From NCBI GenBank assembly GCA_902492235.1, contig CABUKS010000003.1:1-64000 (forward strand): 64,000 nt of DNA. Reading direction: 5' to 3'. Shown here piece by piece: positions 26,868-35,594 of this stretch; within the stretch, counting starts at the first letter, position 1, and every line of letters begins with the position of its first letter. The position numbers and the translations under genes are program-made. Source of the DNA: an uncultured Collinsella sp. Lineage in GTDB: Bacteria > Actinomycetota > Coriobacteriia > Coriobacteriales > Coriobacteriaceae. The notes below the pieces were generated by a model. It worked only from the letters and a program-made list of their open reading frames with translations. It did not search any database and was not told where the DNA came from.

Positions 26868-27887
26868 ATGTCTGAGATTTTTGAACCTAAGAACATCATC
26901 GTCACGGGCGGCTGCGGCTTCATCGGCAGCAACTTCGTGCACTACGTGGTCAACAACCACCCCGGGGTGCACGTGACCGTCCTGGACAAGCTGACCTACG
27001 CCGGCAACCCCGAGAACATCGCGGGGCTGCCGACGGACCGCGTGGAGCTCGTCGTCGGCGACATCTGCGACGCTGGGCTGCTCGATGAATTGGTCCCCGG
27101 CCACGACGCGATCGTCCACTACGCCGCCGAGAGCCACAACGACAACTCCATCGCCGACCCCGAGCCCTTCCTGCGCACCAACGTGGAGGGCACCTTCCGC
27201 CTGCTGGAGGCCGTCCGCAAGCACGGCGTCCGCTACCACCACGTCTCCACCGACGAGGTCTACGGCGACCTGGCGCTCGACGACCCGGCGAAGTTCACCG
27301 AGGAGACGCCCTACAGGCCCTCCTCGCCGTACAGCTCGACCAAGGCGAGCTCCGACATGCTCGTGCGCGCCTGGACCCGCACCTACGGCCTCCGCACCAC
27401 GATCTCCAACTGTTCCAACAACTACGGCCCCTACCAGCACGTGGAGAAGTTCATCCCCAGGCAGATCACCAACATCATCGACGGCGTCCGCCCCAAGCTC
27501 TACGGCCGCGGCGAGAACGTCCGCGACTGGATCCACACCGAGGACCACTCCTCGGCCGTCTGGGACATCCTCACCAAGGGCCGCATGGGGGAGACCTACC
27601 TCATCGGCGCCGACGGCGAGAGGAACAACATCACCGTCCTGCGCATGATCCTCGAGGCCATGGGCCGCGACCCCGAGGACTTCGACTGGGTCGCCGACCG
27701 CCCCGGCCACGACCGCCGCTACGCCATCGACAGCACCAAGCTCCAGCGCGAGCTGGGCTGGAGGCCGGCGCACACCGACTTCGCCGGGGGGCTGAAGGCC
27801 ACCATCGACTGGTACGTCGAGAACGAGTCCTGGTGGCGCCCGGCCAAGGAGGCCACCGAGGCCCGTTACCGCGCACAGGGCCAGTAG
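26868..27887 (+). CDS. rfbB: dTDP-glucose 4,6-dehydratase
   Basis: 339 aa. ATG at 26868 (MSEIFEPKNIIVTGG); the longer frame from 26805 adds residues unlike the family. NAD-binding GGCGFIGSN, HVSTDEVYGDL and the catalytic YSSTK (YxxxK) are all present. It converts dTDP-glucose to the 4-keto-6-deoxy intermediate. GC-rich codon use returns here. The ribosome-binding site is weak, and the start lies 185 bases after the ATPase gene, so a separate promoter or leader may exist there, though I see no clear boxes. Confidence 0.95.
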   Translation: MSEIFEPKNIIVTGGCGFIGSNFVHYVVNNHPGVHVTVLDKLTYAGNPENIAGLPTDRVELVVGDICDAGLLDELVPGHDAIVHYAAESHNDNSIADPEPFLRTNVEGTFRLLEAVRKHGVRYHHVSTDEVYGDLALDDPAKFTEETPYRPSSPYSSTKASSDMLVRAWTRTYGLRTTISNCSNNYGPYQHVEKFIPRQITNIIDGVRPKLYGRGENVRDWIHTEDHSSAVWDILTKGRMGETYLIGADGERNNITVLRMILEAMGRDPEDFDWVADRPGHDRRYAIDSTKLQRELGWRPAHTDFAGGLKATIDWYVENESWWRPAKEATEARYRAQGQ

Positions 27888-27917
27888 GCCACACCCCGGC
27901 GTACCGCACCGCGGGGC

Positions 27918-27968
27918 GCCCGCGCGGGGCCGCAGGGCATGGGGATGATCCTGCGTCCCCGCGCGGGC
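27918..27968 (+). other. Very GC-rich hairpin between rfbB and rfbCD
   Basis: A 12-bp perfect stem, GCCCGCGCGGGG at 27918-27929 with CCCCGCGCGGGC at 27957-27968, has an inner GCAGG/CCTGC extension. No U tract, so it is not a standard terminator. It may stabilise the rfbB 3' end or adjust expression of the next gene. Confidence 0.7.
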
Positions 27969-28009
27969 ACCCCCGGTTATCCAACCTCTTCGATAGGAGC
28001 TTTTCCCAC

Positions 28010-29464
28010 ATGGCAGATATCGCATTCGAGAAGGACCTCTCCGTCGCCGAGACCGGCATCGAGGGCCTCAAGGTCGTCGACCTGGCCGTCCACGGCGACT
28101 CGCGCGGCTGGTTCAAGGAGAACTGGCAGCGCGCCAAGATGACCGCCCTGGGCATCCCCGATCTCAGGGTCGTCCAGAACAACATCTCCTATAACGACAG
28201 CCGCGGCGTCACCCGCGGCATCCACGCGGAGCCCTGGGACAAGTTCATCTCCGTGGCCCGCGGCTCGGTCTTCGGCGCCTGGGTGGACCTGCGCGAGGGC
28301 AGCGAGACCTTCGGCAAGGTGTTCACCTGCACGCTCGACCCGTCCAGGGCCATCTACGTCCCGCGCGGCGTGGGTAACTCCTTCCAGGCGCTCGAAGACG
28401 GCACCGCCTACACCTACCTGGTGGACGCCCACTGGTCCCTCGAGCTGAAGAAGACCTACACCTTCGTGAACCTCGCCGACCCCGAGCTCGCCATTGAGTG
28501 GCCGATCCCGCTGGCCGAGGCCACCGTCTCCGAGGCCGACCTCAACCATCCGATGCTGAAGGACGTCGTCCCCATGGCTCCCAGGCGCACCCTCGTCACC
28601 GGCTGCGACGGCCAGCTGGGCCATGCGGTCCGCGCGCTGGCGGAGGAGCGCGGCGTCGCCAAGGACTTCGACTTCTGCGACATCGACACCTTCGACATGT
28701 CAGACCCGGACGCCTACTCCAAGTACGACTGGTCGCTCTACGGCACCGTGATCAACTGCGGCGCCTACACGGCCGTGGACAGGGCGGAGACCCCCGAGGG
28801 CCGCGTGACCGCCTGGAAGGCCAACGCGACCGGGCCGACGCTTCTCGCACGCACCTGCGCCGGGCACGGCATCACCCTGGTCCACGTCTCCTCCGACTAC
28901 GTCTTCGACGGCACCGCGGAGGTGCATGACGAGGAGGAGTCCCTCAGCCCGCTGTCCGTCTACGGCCAGACCAAGGCCGCCGGCGACATCGCCGTGGCGG
29001 GGTGCCCGCGCCACTACATCATGCGCAGCTCCTGGGTCATCGGCGAGGGCCGCAACTTCGTCAAGACCATGAAGGGGCTGTCCGACCGCGTCGCCGACCC
29101 GGAGGACGGGCTCGCGCAGGTCACCGTCGTGGACGACCAGATGGGACGCCTGACCTTCACGCGCGACATGGCGCAGGCCATCTTCCATGTGCTGGACGCG
29201 AAGGCCCCCTACGGCACCTACGACTGCACCGGCTCCGGCGCCGTGAAGAGCTGGGCGGACATCGCCCGCGCCGTCTTCGAGGCCGCCAACGGCAACGGGG
29301 ACAAGGTCTTGCCGGTATCGACCGCCGACTACTACGCGAGCGCCGCCGGCCCCATCGCCCCGCGCCCGGTCCACTCCGCGCTCGACCTTTCCAGGCTCGA
29401 GTCGGTTGGGTTCCATATGCCCGACTGGGAGGAAGAGCTGGGGGAGTACCTCAAGACGCTCTAG
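28010..29464 (+). CDS. Fused dTDP-4-dehydrorhamnose 3,5-epimerase / reductase
   Basis: 484 aa. ATG at 28010 after TAGGAGC. The N-terminal ~185 residues are an RfbC-type cupin epimerase with the His of RGIHAEP (~71) and the DLREGSETFGK segment. From ~190 an RfbD-type SDR reductase begins: VTGCDGQLGHAV, SSDYVFDG and the catalytic YGQTKAAGD (YxxxK). The chain thus performs the last two steps to dTDP-L-rhamnose. Such fusions are annotated as 'sugar nucleotide-binding protein'. A terminator follows, so this ends the rfb operon. Confidence 0.92.
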   Translation: MADIAFEKDLSVAETGIEGLKVVDLAVHGDSRGWFKENWQRAKMTALGIPDLRVVQNNISYNDSRGVTRGIHAEPWDKFISVARGSVFGAWVDLREGSETFGKVFTCTLDPSRAIYVPRGVGNSFQALEDGTAYTYLVDAHWSLELKKTYTFVNLADPELAIEWPIPLAEATVSEADLNHPMLKDVVPMAPRRTLVTGCDGQLGHAVRALAEERGVAKDFDFCDIDTFDMSDPDAYSKYDWSLYGTVINCGAYTAVDRAETPEGRVTAWKANATGPTLLARTCAGHGITLVHVSSDYVFDGTAEVHDEEESLSPLSVYGQTKAAGDIAVAGCPRHYIMRSSWVIGEGRNFVKTMKGLSDRVADPEDGLAQVTVVDDQMGRLTFTRDMAQAIFHVLDAKAPYGTYDCTGSGAVKSWADIARAVFEAANGNGDKVLPVSTADYYASAAGPIAPRPVHSALDLSRLESVGFHMPDWEEELGEYLKTL

Positions 29465-29486
29465 CCGCTATTAACTTTTCGAGAGT

Positions 29487-29520
29487 AAAAGCCGCCGCTT
29501 GTTAACGGCGGCTTTTCTTG
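29487..29520 (+). terminator. Rho-independent terminator after rfbCD (possibly bidirectional)
   Basis: An 11-bp perfect stem, AAAAGCCGCCG (29487-29497) with CGGCGGCTTTT (29506-29516), has T-rich sequence on the right and A-rich on the left. It lies between two convergent genes, so it can serve both strands. Confidence 0.88.
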
Positions 29521-29566
29521 TTGGTGGCTATCTACGCAGTGGTGCCAATAGTATTTTGCGGAAGAT

Positions 29567-30538
29567 CTACCTCTCGCTTGGCGTGGTGGCGGACCTGCCA
29601 GGCTGGTCGTCGTAGGCGTATTTGCTGCACACGTTGACCTCCCACTGCTTTTTTTCGACCTTTGCCACGGAATCGAGGATGAAGCCGGTCGCAAGGCTCA
29701 GGCCGCACAGGAACATAAACGACGCGGCGAGCATGGCGGTGGGGAAGCGCGGAACGAGGCCGGTCTGAAAGTACTCGACAACGATGGGCATGCCCAGGGC
29801 GAGACCAGTCACCGCAAACAGAAGCGCGACGAGGCTGTAGAACTTCAGCGGGCGGTAGTCCTTGAACAGCGTGCCGATCATCGCAACGACTTTAATGCCG
29901 TCGCTTACGGTATTGAGCTTGGACTCGGAACCTTCCGGACGGTCGCGGTACTCGATGGGCACATCTTCGATGCGCCAGCGGTGGTCGACGGCGTGGATCG
30001 AGAGCTCGGTTTCGATCTGGAAGCCCTCGGAAAGCACAGGGAAGGTTTTAACGAACGGGCGGCTCATGGCGCGGTAGCCGGTCATGACGTCATCGAAGCT
30101 GTAGCCATAGATCCACTTGATCATGGCGCGGACCAGATTGTTGCCAAAGCCGTGGAATGCGCGTTTGTTTTCCTCGGCGTAGGTGCCGTTGGAAAGGCGG
30201 TCGCCTACGGTCATATCGGCCGTGCCGTTGAGGATGGGCTCGCAGAGGGCTTTGGCCGCCTCGGCGGGGTAGGTGTCGTCTCCGTCGACCATCAGGTAGC
30301 AATCGGCGTCGATATCGCGAAACATCTGGCGGCATACGTTGCCCTTTCCCTGACGGGGCTCAAAGCGGACCGTGGCGCCGTGCTCGGTGGCGATGCGTGA
30401 GGTATCGTCCGACGAGTTGTTGTCATAGACATAGACCGTCGCTTGCGGAAGCTCGCGGTGAAAGTCGTCGATGACTTTGCCGATCGTGGGCGCTTCGTTG
30501 TAGCAGGGGATGATGACGGCGATGGATTCAGAATTCAC
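29567..30538 (-). CDS. Membrane glycosyltransferase family 2 (polyprenyl-phosphate sugar synthase-like)
   Basis: 323 aa. GTG start at 30538 with AAGGAG upstream on this strand. The catalytic domain has IIPCYNEAPTIG, NNSSDDT and MVDGDDTYPAE (DXD-like). Two C-terminal hydrophobic segments (~230-255 and ~265-290) match GtrB/ArnC-like enzymes that load sugar onto undecaprenyl phosphate. The only minus-strand gene in the glycan region, it is convergent with rfbCD and divergent from the ABC exporter. Confidence 0.85.
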   Translation of the reverse strand: MNSESIAVIIPCYNEAPTIGKVIDDFHRELPQATVYVYDNNSSDDTSRIATEHGATVRFEPRQGKGNVCRQMFRDIDADCYLMVDGDDTYPAEAAKALCEPILNGTADMTVGDRLSNGTYAEENKRAFHGFGNNLVRAMIKWIYGYSFDDVMTGYRAMSRPFVKTFPVLSEGFQIETELSIHAVDHRWRIEDVPIEYRDRPEGSESKLNTVSDGIKVVAMIGTLFKDYRPLKFYSLVALLFAVTGLALGMPIVVEYFQTGLVPRFPTAMLAASFMFLCGLSLATGFILDSVAKVEKKQWEVNVCSKYAYDDQPGRSATTPSER

Positions 30539-30698
30539 TCAATGCTCCTTATACGTTCAATCCTTGAAAGTATAGCCGTTTGGGCTTGGCATCCTAAGAT
30601 GTGGGTTAGTTCTCCAGTTTTGTTGCGCGAATCGTTTGCATGGCCGTCGGGTCTATACTGTTCGATTGTCAACGATTACGAGTAAAGGAGTTGCATCC

Positions 30699-31544
30699 GT
30701 GTCGGATCAGACAAAGCAACAAGAAACTCGCAGTCTGCCTGCGACGTTTGCTAAGAACGAATTTGAGAAGGACGCGTTTATCCTTCGTCAGCTGGTTACC
30801 AAGGATTTTAAGATCAAGTATCGCCGTAGCGTTCTGGGCGTCGCGTGGTCGGTGCTCAACCCGCTGCTGATGATGATCGTCATGGCTATCGTGTTCTCGA
30901 CGATTTTCGCCCAGGGCCGCAATGGCTCGATTACGCCCGAAATGTATCCGCTGTATTTGATCGTAGGTAACGTTACCTTTGCCGTCATGTCCGAGTCTAC
31001 GAACCAGGCCCTGACGTCGATCGTGGGTGCTGCCCCGCTGCTCAAGAAGGTTAAGGTGCACCGCTGGGTCTTCCCGGTGCAGAAGGTGCTCTTCTCGCTG
31101 GTCAACTTTGCCTTCTCCCTGGTCGCCGTCGCCATCGTTATGCTGTGGTTCCGCGTTATGCCTTCTTGGCACCTGATTTTGCTGCCGGTTTGCCTACTGC
31201 TGCTTATGTGCTTCTGCATGGGCCTGGGCATGATGCTCTCTGCCCTTACTGTCTTTTTCCGCGACGTTATGCATCTGTGGAGCGTCGTCATTACGGCGTG
31301 GACTTACATCACGCCTATTTTCTGGACGACCGACTTCGTTGCGCAAATGCCGCATCTCGTGCGCATTCTGGTCTATGCGAACCCTATGTATAACTACCTG
31401 CAGTTTATGCGCGATATCTTCCTGTTCCAGACCACGCCCTCGCTTTTGACGTTTGGCATGTGCGTCGCTTGGGCGGTTCTTGCGCTTGTTATTGGCTACA
31501 CCGTGTTCCATAAGTCCGAGCGCAAGTTCATCCTCTACATCTAA
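30699..31544 (+). CDS. ABC-2 polysaccharide exporter permease (Wzm/TagG type)
   Basis: 281 aa. GTG at 30699 with AAAGGAG eight bases upstream. A soluble N-terminal amphipathic stretch (FILRQLVTKDFKIKYRRS) precedes about six membrane helices, including the VLGVAWSVLNPLLMMIVM segment typical of the family. With the ATPase gene 12 bases downstream it forms a transporter for lipid-linked glycans or teichoic-acid-like polymers. Confidence 0.9.
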   Translation: MSDQTKQQETRSLPATFAKNEFEKDAFILRQLVTKDFKIKYRRSVLGVAWSVLNPLLMMIVMAIVFSTIFAQGRNGSITPEMYPLYLIVGNVTFAVMSESTNQALTSIVGAAPLLKKVKVHRWVFPVQKVLFSLVNFAFSLVAVAIVMLWFRVMPSWHLILLPVCLLLLMCFCMGLGMMLSALTVFFRDVMHLWSVVITAWTYITPIFWTTDFVAQMPHLVRILVYANPMYNYLQFMRDIFLFQTTPSLLTFGMCVAWAVLALVIGYTVFHKSERKFILYI

Positions 31545-31555
31545 GGAGTGCTGTG

Positions 31556-32323
31556 ATGACTGAATCTGTTGTTGATTACAGCGAGCAGCCTCTGGCTGTC
31601 GAGGTCGACGACGTCACCATGATCTTTAACATGGCGTCCGAGTCGTTGACCAACCTCAAGGAGTACTTCATCAAGCTTGCCAAGCACGAGCTATTCTTTG
31701 AGGAGTTTAGGGCGCTTAAGCATATCTCGTTCGATATTCATCGCGGCGAAGTTGTCGGTCTGGTTGGCACCAATGGCTCCGGCAAGTCTACGATGCTCAA
31801 GATCATTGCTGGCGTGCTTGAGCCCAGTGAGGGCAGCGTTAAGGTGCACGGTAACATCGCGCCGCTGATTGAGCTTGGTGCCGGCTTTGACCCCGAGCTG
31901 ACCGCCCGCGAGAACATCTATCTGAACGGCGCCCTGCTCGGATATACCAAGGAGTTCATCGATGCCAACTTTGACGGCATTATCGAATTCGCAGAGCTGC
32001 AGAACTTTGTCGATATGCCGCTTAAGAACTTCTCCTCGGGCATGGTGGCGCGTATCGCCTTTGCAATCGCGACGATTACCGAGCCCGATATTCTGATCGT
32101 TGACGAGACGCTGTCCGTCGGTGATGTGTTCTTCCAGCAGAAGTGCGAGGCCCGCATCCAGCACTTTATCCAGAGCGGCGACGTGACGGTTCTGTTCGTT
32201 TCGCACTCCATGGAGCAGGTTGAGCGCATCTGCCAGCGTGCCGTTTGGATTGAGAAGGGTGACCTTCGCATGGACGGCCCGGTCGATGAGGTCTGCAAGG
32301 CGTATCGCGAGCAGTTCAACTAG
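31556..32323 (+). CDS. ABC polysaccharide exporter ATPase (Wzt/TagH type)
   Basis: 255 aa. ATG at 31556 after AAGGAG (GTG at 31553 possible). Walker A GTNGSGKST, signature FSSGM, Walker B ILIVDETLSVGD and the H-loop FVSHS are all present. The protein ends after the nucleotide-binding domain, so it has no C-terminal carbohydrate-binding domain of the O9a Wzt kind. Export would then not depend on recognition of a capped chain end. The stop is followed by a TATAAT (32326-32331) that may belong to the tRNA promoter. Confidence 0.92.
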   Translation: MTESVVDYSEQPLAVEVDDVTMIFNMASESLTNLKEYFIKLAKHELFFEEFRALKHISFDIHRGEVVGLVGTNGSGKSTMLKIIAGVLEPSEGSVKVHGNIAPLIELGAGFDPELTARENIYLNGALLGYTKEFIDANFDGIIEFAELQNFVDMPLKNFSSGMVARIAFAIATITEPDILIVDETLSVGDVFFQQKCEARIQHFIQSGDVTVLFVSHSMEQVERICQRAVWIEKGDLRMDGPVDEVCKAYREQFN

Positions 32324-32377
32324 GTTATAATTACTTGCGCCTGACAGGCTTGCGCTTGCTTGGGCGTGCGGTTATTT

Positions 32378-32454
32378 GCTCCATTAGCTCAGTTGGATAG
32401 AGCAGGGGACTTCTAATCCCAAGGTCGACGGTTCGAATCCGCCATGGAGCACCA
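32378..32454 (+). tRNA. tRNA-Arg (anticodon UCU)
   Basis: 77 nt including encoded CCA. The acceptor stem GCTCCAT pairs with ATGGAGC; D arm AGCTCAGTTGGATAGAGC; anticodon loop CTTCTAA with TCT at positions 34-36; T arm GTTCGAATC. It reads AGA codons. The 27-43 pair of the anticodon stem is a mismatch. A TATAAT lies 47 bases upstream at 32326-32331 with no good -35. Confidence 0.95.
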
Positions 32455-32464
32455 TCGTTTATAG

Positions 32465-32496
32465 AGCCCGGGCCGCTTGGTGGTCTGGGCTTTTTT
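32465..32496 (+). terminator. Terminator after tRNA-Arg(UCU)
   Basis: The stem AGCCCGGGCC (32465-32474) pairs with GGTCTGGGCT (32482-32491) with two G-U pairs, followed by six T. Confidence 0.85.
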
Positions 32497-32558
32497 CATC
32501 TTGTGTGCTGCTGGAGCCGAGCGCGAGCAAGCCGCTGCTGTTTGTTGGGGTTGGCATT

Positions 32559-32996
32559 TTACTTTTCGAGACGTTCCCCCAGCAGCTCCAGCGCATGTGC
32601 ATACCCCTGCAGGCCCTCGCCGGTGATGGTGGCGAAGCAGGCTAGGCGTGCATAGCTCACCTGGCGGAAGTCCTCGCGCGTCTCTACGGCGCTGATGTGC
32701 ACCTCGACGGCAGGGATGGCGACGGCCTTGAGGGCGTCAAGGATTGCCACGCTCGTATGTGTGTAGGCGGCCGGGTTGATGACGATGCCGTCGACCGTGC
32801 CGTAGGCCTCCTGGATCTTGTCGACGATGCTGCCCTCGTGGTTGGACTGGAAGACCTCGACCTCGTCGAAGCCCTGTGCAGCGCCCGCTTCCTGGCAGAT
32901 CTGCACTAAGCGGTCGTAGTTGTCGCTGCCATAGATGCCCGGCTCGCGAATGCCGAGCATGTTGAGGTTGGGGCCGTTGATGACGAGTGCTTTCAT
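32559..32996 (-). CDS. aroQ: Type II 3-dehydroquinate dehydratase
   Basis: 145 aa, normal length for the dodecameric type II enzyme. ATG at 32996. The motifs INGPNLNMLG, the catalytic Tyr in EPGIYGSDNYDRL, QSNHEG and NPAAYTHTSVAI are all conserved. It dehydrates 3-dehydroquinate to 3-dehydroshikimate, step 3 of the shikimate pathway. Last gene of the minus-strand aromatic operon, separated from aroEK by a REP-like palindrome. Confidence 0.95.
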   Translation of the reverse strand: MKALVINGPNLNMLGIREPGIYGSDNYDRLVQICQEAGAAQGFDEVEVFQSNHEGSIVDKIQEAYGTVDGIVINPAAYTHTSVAILDALKAVAIPAVEVHISAVETREDFRQVSYARLACFATITGEGLQGYAHALELLGERLEK

Positions 32997-33018
32997 GGTT
33001 GCTTCCTTTGCGGTTGGA

Positions 33019-33057
33019 AAGCCACCACAAAGGTGCCTGTCCCCTTTGTGATGGCTT
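33019..33057. repeat. REP-like imperfect palindrome
   Basis: AAGCCACCACAAAGG (33019-33033) faces CCTTTGTGATGGCTT (33043-33057), 14 of 15 bases complementary, around a GTGCCTGTC-type core. Short palindromes with such a core occur scattered in coriobacterial genomes as I recall. Located between aroQ and aroEK. Confidence 0.6.
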
Positions 33058-33060
33058 AGG

Positions 33061-34311
33061 TTAGAGAGCGGGTGGGAGGGTCTCGAGGAGGGCTTGGGCG
33101 GTGTTGGCGGCGCAGTCGCGTGAGTCGATGATGTAGTCGGCCCAGGCGCGGTAGCGCGGCATGCGCTGCTCGGCCAGCTTGTCGATACCGTCGCGGGCGG
33201 TGATGGGGCGTCCCTTGTGGGCTAGCTCGTCGAGCTTGCGGTTGAGCATCACGATCTGGCTGTTCTGGTGCAGCAGCGGATAGTTCTCGTCGCGCGTGAC
33301 CACGCCGCCGCCCGTGGAAAGCACCAGGCCGCTGCGCTTGGAGATGTCGGACAGAGCCGCCGTCTCCTGCTCGCGGAAGGCCGCCTCGCCGCGCTCGACG
33401 ATAAAGTCGGCACAGGGCATGCACAGACGCTTCTCAAGCGCGGCGTCCAAGTCGATGTGCTCGCGACCCGTGAGCAGGGCAATCTGCTCGCCCACGCGGG
33501 TCTTGCCCGAGCCCGGCATGCCGATCAGCGCGATGTTCTGTTCGCGGCGTGACAGGCGCTCCGTTACGTCCAGGATCCTCTCGCGCGGGGTGACTTGGCC
33601 GGTGTAGCGCTCAACAGCCTGTGCTGCCTGGGCAACAAGCATAAGCAGGCCGCCGATGCAGGGGATCCCGCGGCGCTCGGCCTCGAGCATCAGACCCGTG
33701 CGGGCGGGGTTGTAGACAATATCGATGACGCCTTCGAGTGCGTCAAGTCCTTCGAGCGTGCAGGGGGTGTCGGGGCAGTGGGGGAACATACCGACAGGCG
33801 TGCAGTTGACGAGTAGGGCGGCGTCGGACTGCTGCGCGATGTTGCCGTAGTTGACCTCGCTCGTGCGGCCCACGGGCACCACGGTGGCGCCCAGGTCGCC
33901 GAGCACCATGCTTGCCGTGGTGCCGGCACCGCCGGTGGCGCCAAGCACGAGGACCTTTTTGCCGGCAACCTCTACGCCCAACTCCTCGACCAGACACTGG
34001 AAACCGAAGTAGTCGGTGTTGTCGCCGCGCAGGCGGCCGTCGGCTAGGCGCGTGATGGTGTTGACGTTGCCCATGCGCTCGGCCAACGGACTCAGCTCGT
34101 CCAGGTAGTCCATGACGGCGCGCTTGTAGGGGATGGTCACGTTGGTGCCCTCCCACTCGTCGCCCGTCATAAAGGCCGCGAGGTCCTCGGGCTCGCGCTC
34201 AAAACGCACGTACTCGAGCCCAGCGAGTTCTTTGTAGATGGTCGGGGTGTAGCTGTGGCCCAGCACGCGGCCCAGCACGCCGTAGGGGCGGGTTGTGGCG
34301 GTATCGGTCAT
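33061..34311 (-). CDS. Fused shikimate dehydrogenase / shikimate kinase
   Basis: 416 aa. ATG at 34311, directly abutting the pheA stop. The N-terminal ~255 residues are AroE: NVTIPYK (catalytic Lys), RGDNTDYFGF (catalytic Asp region) and the NADP loop GATGGAGTT. The shikimate-binding SxSP motif reads SYTP here. From ~260 an AroK kinase follows: P-loop GMPGSGKT, the acidic DLDAALE region, STGGGVV and RPITARD near the adenine-binding site. One chain therefore performs steps 4 and 5, 3-dehydroshikimate to shikimate-3-phosphate. Separate enzymes are the rule in most bacteria; the fusion places both sites on one chain. Confidence 0.93.
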   Translation of the reverse strand: MTDTATTRPYGVLGRVLGHSYTPTIYKELAGLEYVRFEREPEDLAAFMTGDEWEGTNVTIPYKRAVMDYLDELSPLAERMGNVNTITRLADGRLRGDNTDYFGFQCLVEELGVEVAGKKVLVLGATGGAGTTASMVLGDLGATVVPVGRTSEVNYGNIAQQSDAALLVNCTPVGMFPHCPDTPCTLEGLDALEGVIDIVYNPARTGLMLEAERRGIPCIGGLLMLVAQAAQAVERYTGQVTPRERILDVTERLSRREQNIALIGMPGSGKTRVGEQIALLTGREHIDLDAALEKRLCMPCADFIVERGEAAFREQETAALSDISKRSGLVLSTGGGVVTRDENYPLLHQNSQIVMLNRKLDELAHKGRPITARDGIDKLAEQRMPRYRAWADYIIDSRDCAANTAQALLETLPPAL

Positions 34312-35457
34312 CTAGAGCACCTCCGTGTAGCTGCCAAAGTAGGTGAAGCTCTCGCACACGTCGTCGATGGAATCGAGCAGGTAGTCGAGGGCCTTGCTGC
34401 CAAAGGGGCAGTCCAGATCAAAGTAGAACATAAACTCAAAGTCATGTCCGGGGATGGGGCGGCTCTCGAGTTTGATGAGGTTGATATTGAGCGCGTAGAA
34501 GCGCTCGAGTACGCGATAGAGCGCGCCCGGTTCGTTGGCCGTGGTAATCATGAGCGAGGTGCGGTTGGCACCTGGGTAGACGCGCGGTTCGCGGCTGATG
34601 ACGACAAAGCGCGTGTAGTTGTTGTCCGAGTCCTGGATGTTGGGCTCCAGCACCTCCAGGCCATAGAGTGCCGCGCAGCTGCGCGATGCGATGGCGGCAA
34701 TATCGGTGCGGTCGGAATTGGCGACCATCTCGGCCGACATGGCGGTATTGGGGTACTTGGTGGCGTGCAGGTCGTGGGACTCGATAAAGCCGGCACACTG
34801 CGCGATGGCTTGGCCGTGGCTGTAGACCTCGCGCACGTCAGCGAGCTTGGTGCCGGGTTTGACGAGCAGGTTGTGATCGATCTTGAGGCGCAGCGAGCGC
34901 ACGATGTGGAAATCGAACTGGGCGAGCAGGTCGTAGACGGCGTTGACCGAGCCGGCGGTGGAGTTCTCGATGGGCAGCACGCCAAACTCGCAGAAGCCGT
35001 CGCGCACAGCGCGCATGACGCCCTCGAAGGTCTCGAAAAACGCGATATCGGGCACGTCGAAGAGTTTGCACGCGGCGATCTGGCTATAGGCACCTTCCAC
35101 GCCCTGGCAGGCAACGGTGGCCGTTTGAGGGAAGGGCGTGTCATAGGCTGCGGCCGTGGCGTGGGCCTTTTGCGACACCGTGATGCCCTTGAGCTCGTTG
35201 ATGTAGCGCTGCTGCTCGGCCTTGCTCATGCTCATGAGGAGACGGAACAGGGTGATGGTCTGCGCCTCGTAGCGCTCGGGCGCACGGCTGGCGAGGTTGT
35301 TGAGCTTGGAACGCTCGCGGGCGGGGTCGAAGACGGCCTTGCCCATCTCGATTTTTGACTTGGCGACCTCGGTGGCAATGTCCATGCGCTCGACAAAGCT
35401 ATTGAGCAGGGTGGTGTCGATGCCATCGATGGCCTGGCGAATGTCAGCAAGGTCCAT
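34312..35457 (-). CDS. pheA: Bifunctional chorismate mutase / prephenate dehydratase
   Basis: 381 aa. ATG at 35457 after AAAGGGG; the GTG at 35472 is the alternative. The N-terminal ~90 residues form an AroQ-type chorismate mutase (MDLADIRQAIDGIDTTLLN). Prephenate dehydratase (~110-290) has GVEGAYSQIAA, PIENSTAGSV and DNNYTRFVV. The C-terminal ACT domain, with LIKLESRPIPG, binds phenylalanine and gives feedback control. Converts chorismate to phenylpyruvate. The stop touches the aroEK start (TAGATG), suggesting translational coupling. Confidence 0.95.
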   Translation of the reverse strand: MDLADIRQAIDGIDTTLLNSFVERMDIATEVAKSKIEMGKAVFDPARERSKLNNLASRAPERYEAQTITLFRLLMSMSKAEQQRYINELKGITVSQKAHATAAAYDTPFPQTATVACQGVEGAYSQIAACKLFDVPDIAFFETFEGVMRAVRDGFCEFGVLPIENSTAGSVNAVYDLLAQFDFHIVRSLRLKIDHNLLVKPGTKLADVREVYSHGQAIAQCAGFIESHDLHATKYPNTAMSAEMVANSDRTDIAAIASRSCAALYGLEVLEPNIQDSDNNYTRFVVISREPRVYPGANRTSLMITTANEPGALYRVLERFYALNINLIKLESRPIPGHDFEFMFYFDLDCPFGSKALDYLLDSIDDVCESFTYFGSYTEVL

Positions 35458-35478
35458 AGGGACCCCTTTCACGTGTCG

Positions 35479-35554
35479 GTGATTTTTCTGGGACGGGGAT
35501 TAAAAAATGATTAGGTACACAATGATTTTTTAATCCCCGTCCCAGAAAAATCAC
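35479..35554. repeat. 30-bp perfect palindrome (REP/MITE-like)
   Basis: The arms 35479-35508 and 35525-35554 are exact reverse complements over 30 bases with a 16-base loop. The arm centre is GGGACGGGGATTAAAAAAT. Located between pheA and aroC inside the operon. Much longer than needed for a terminator and symmetric in both strands, it fits a mobile REP-type palindrome. It could also reduce read-through into pheA-aroEK-aroQ. Confidence 0.85.
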
Positions 35555-35594
35555 TGGGTGGGCGTGGGGGGCCGGAGTTGGCCCCCAGAGATTT

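Noticed and set aside
26853..28025. 390-codon open frame on the minus strand over rfbB
   Set aside because: Antisense shadow of a GC-rich gene; Val/Gly/Ala-rich, no motif, no ribosome-binding site.
32378..32454. tRNA-Arg(UCU) as an integration (att) site
   Set aside because: No duplicate of the tRNA 3' end and no integrase seen in the window.
34255..35358. Plus-strand open frame over pheA
   Set aside because: Antisense shadow; pheA motifs on the other strand are complete.
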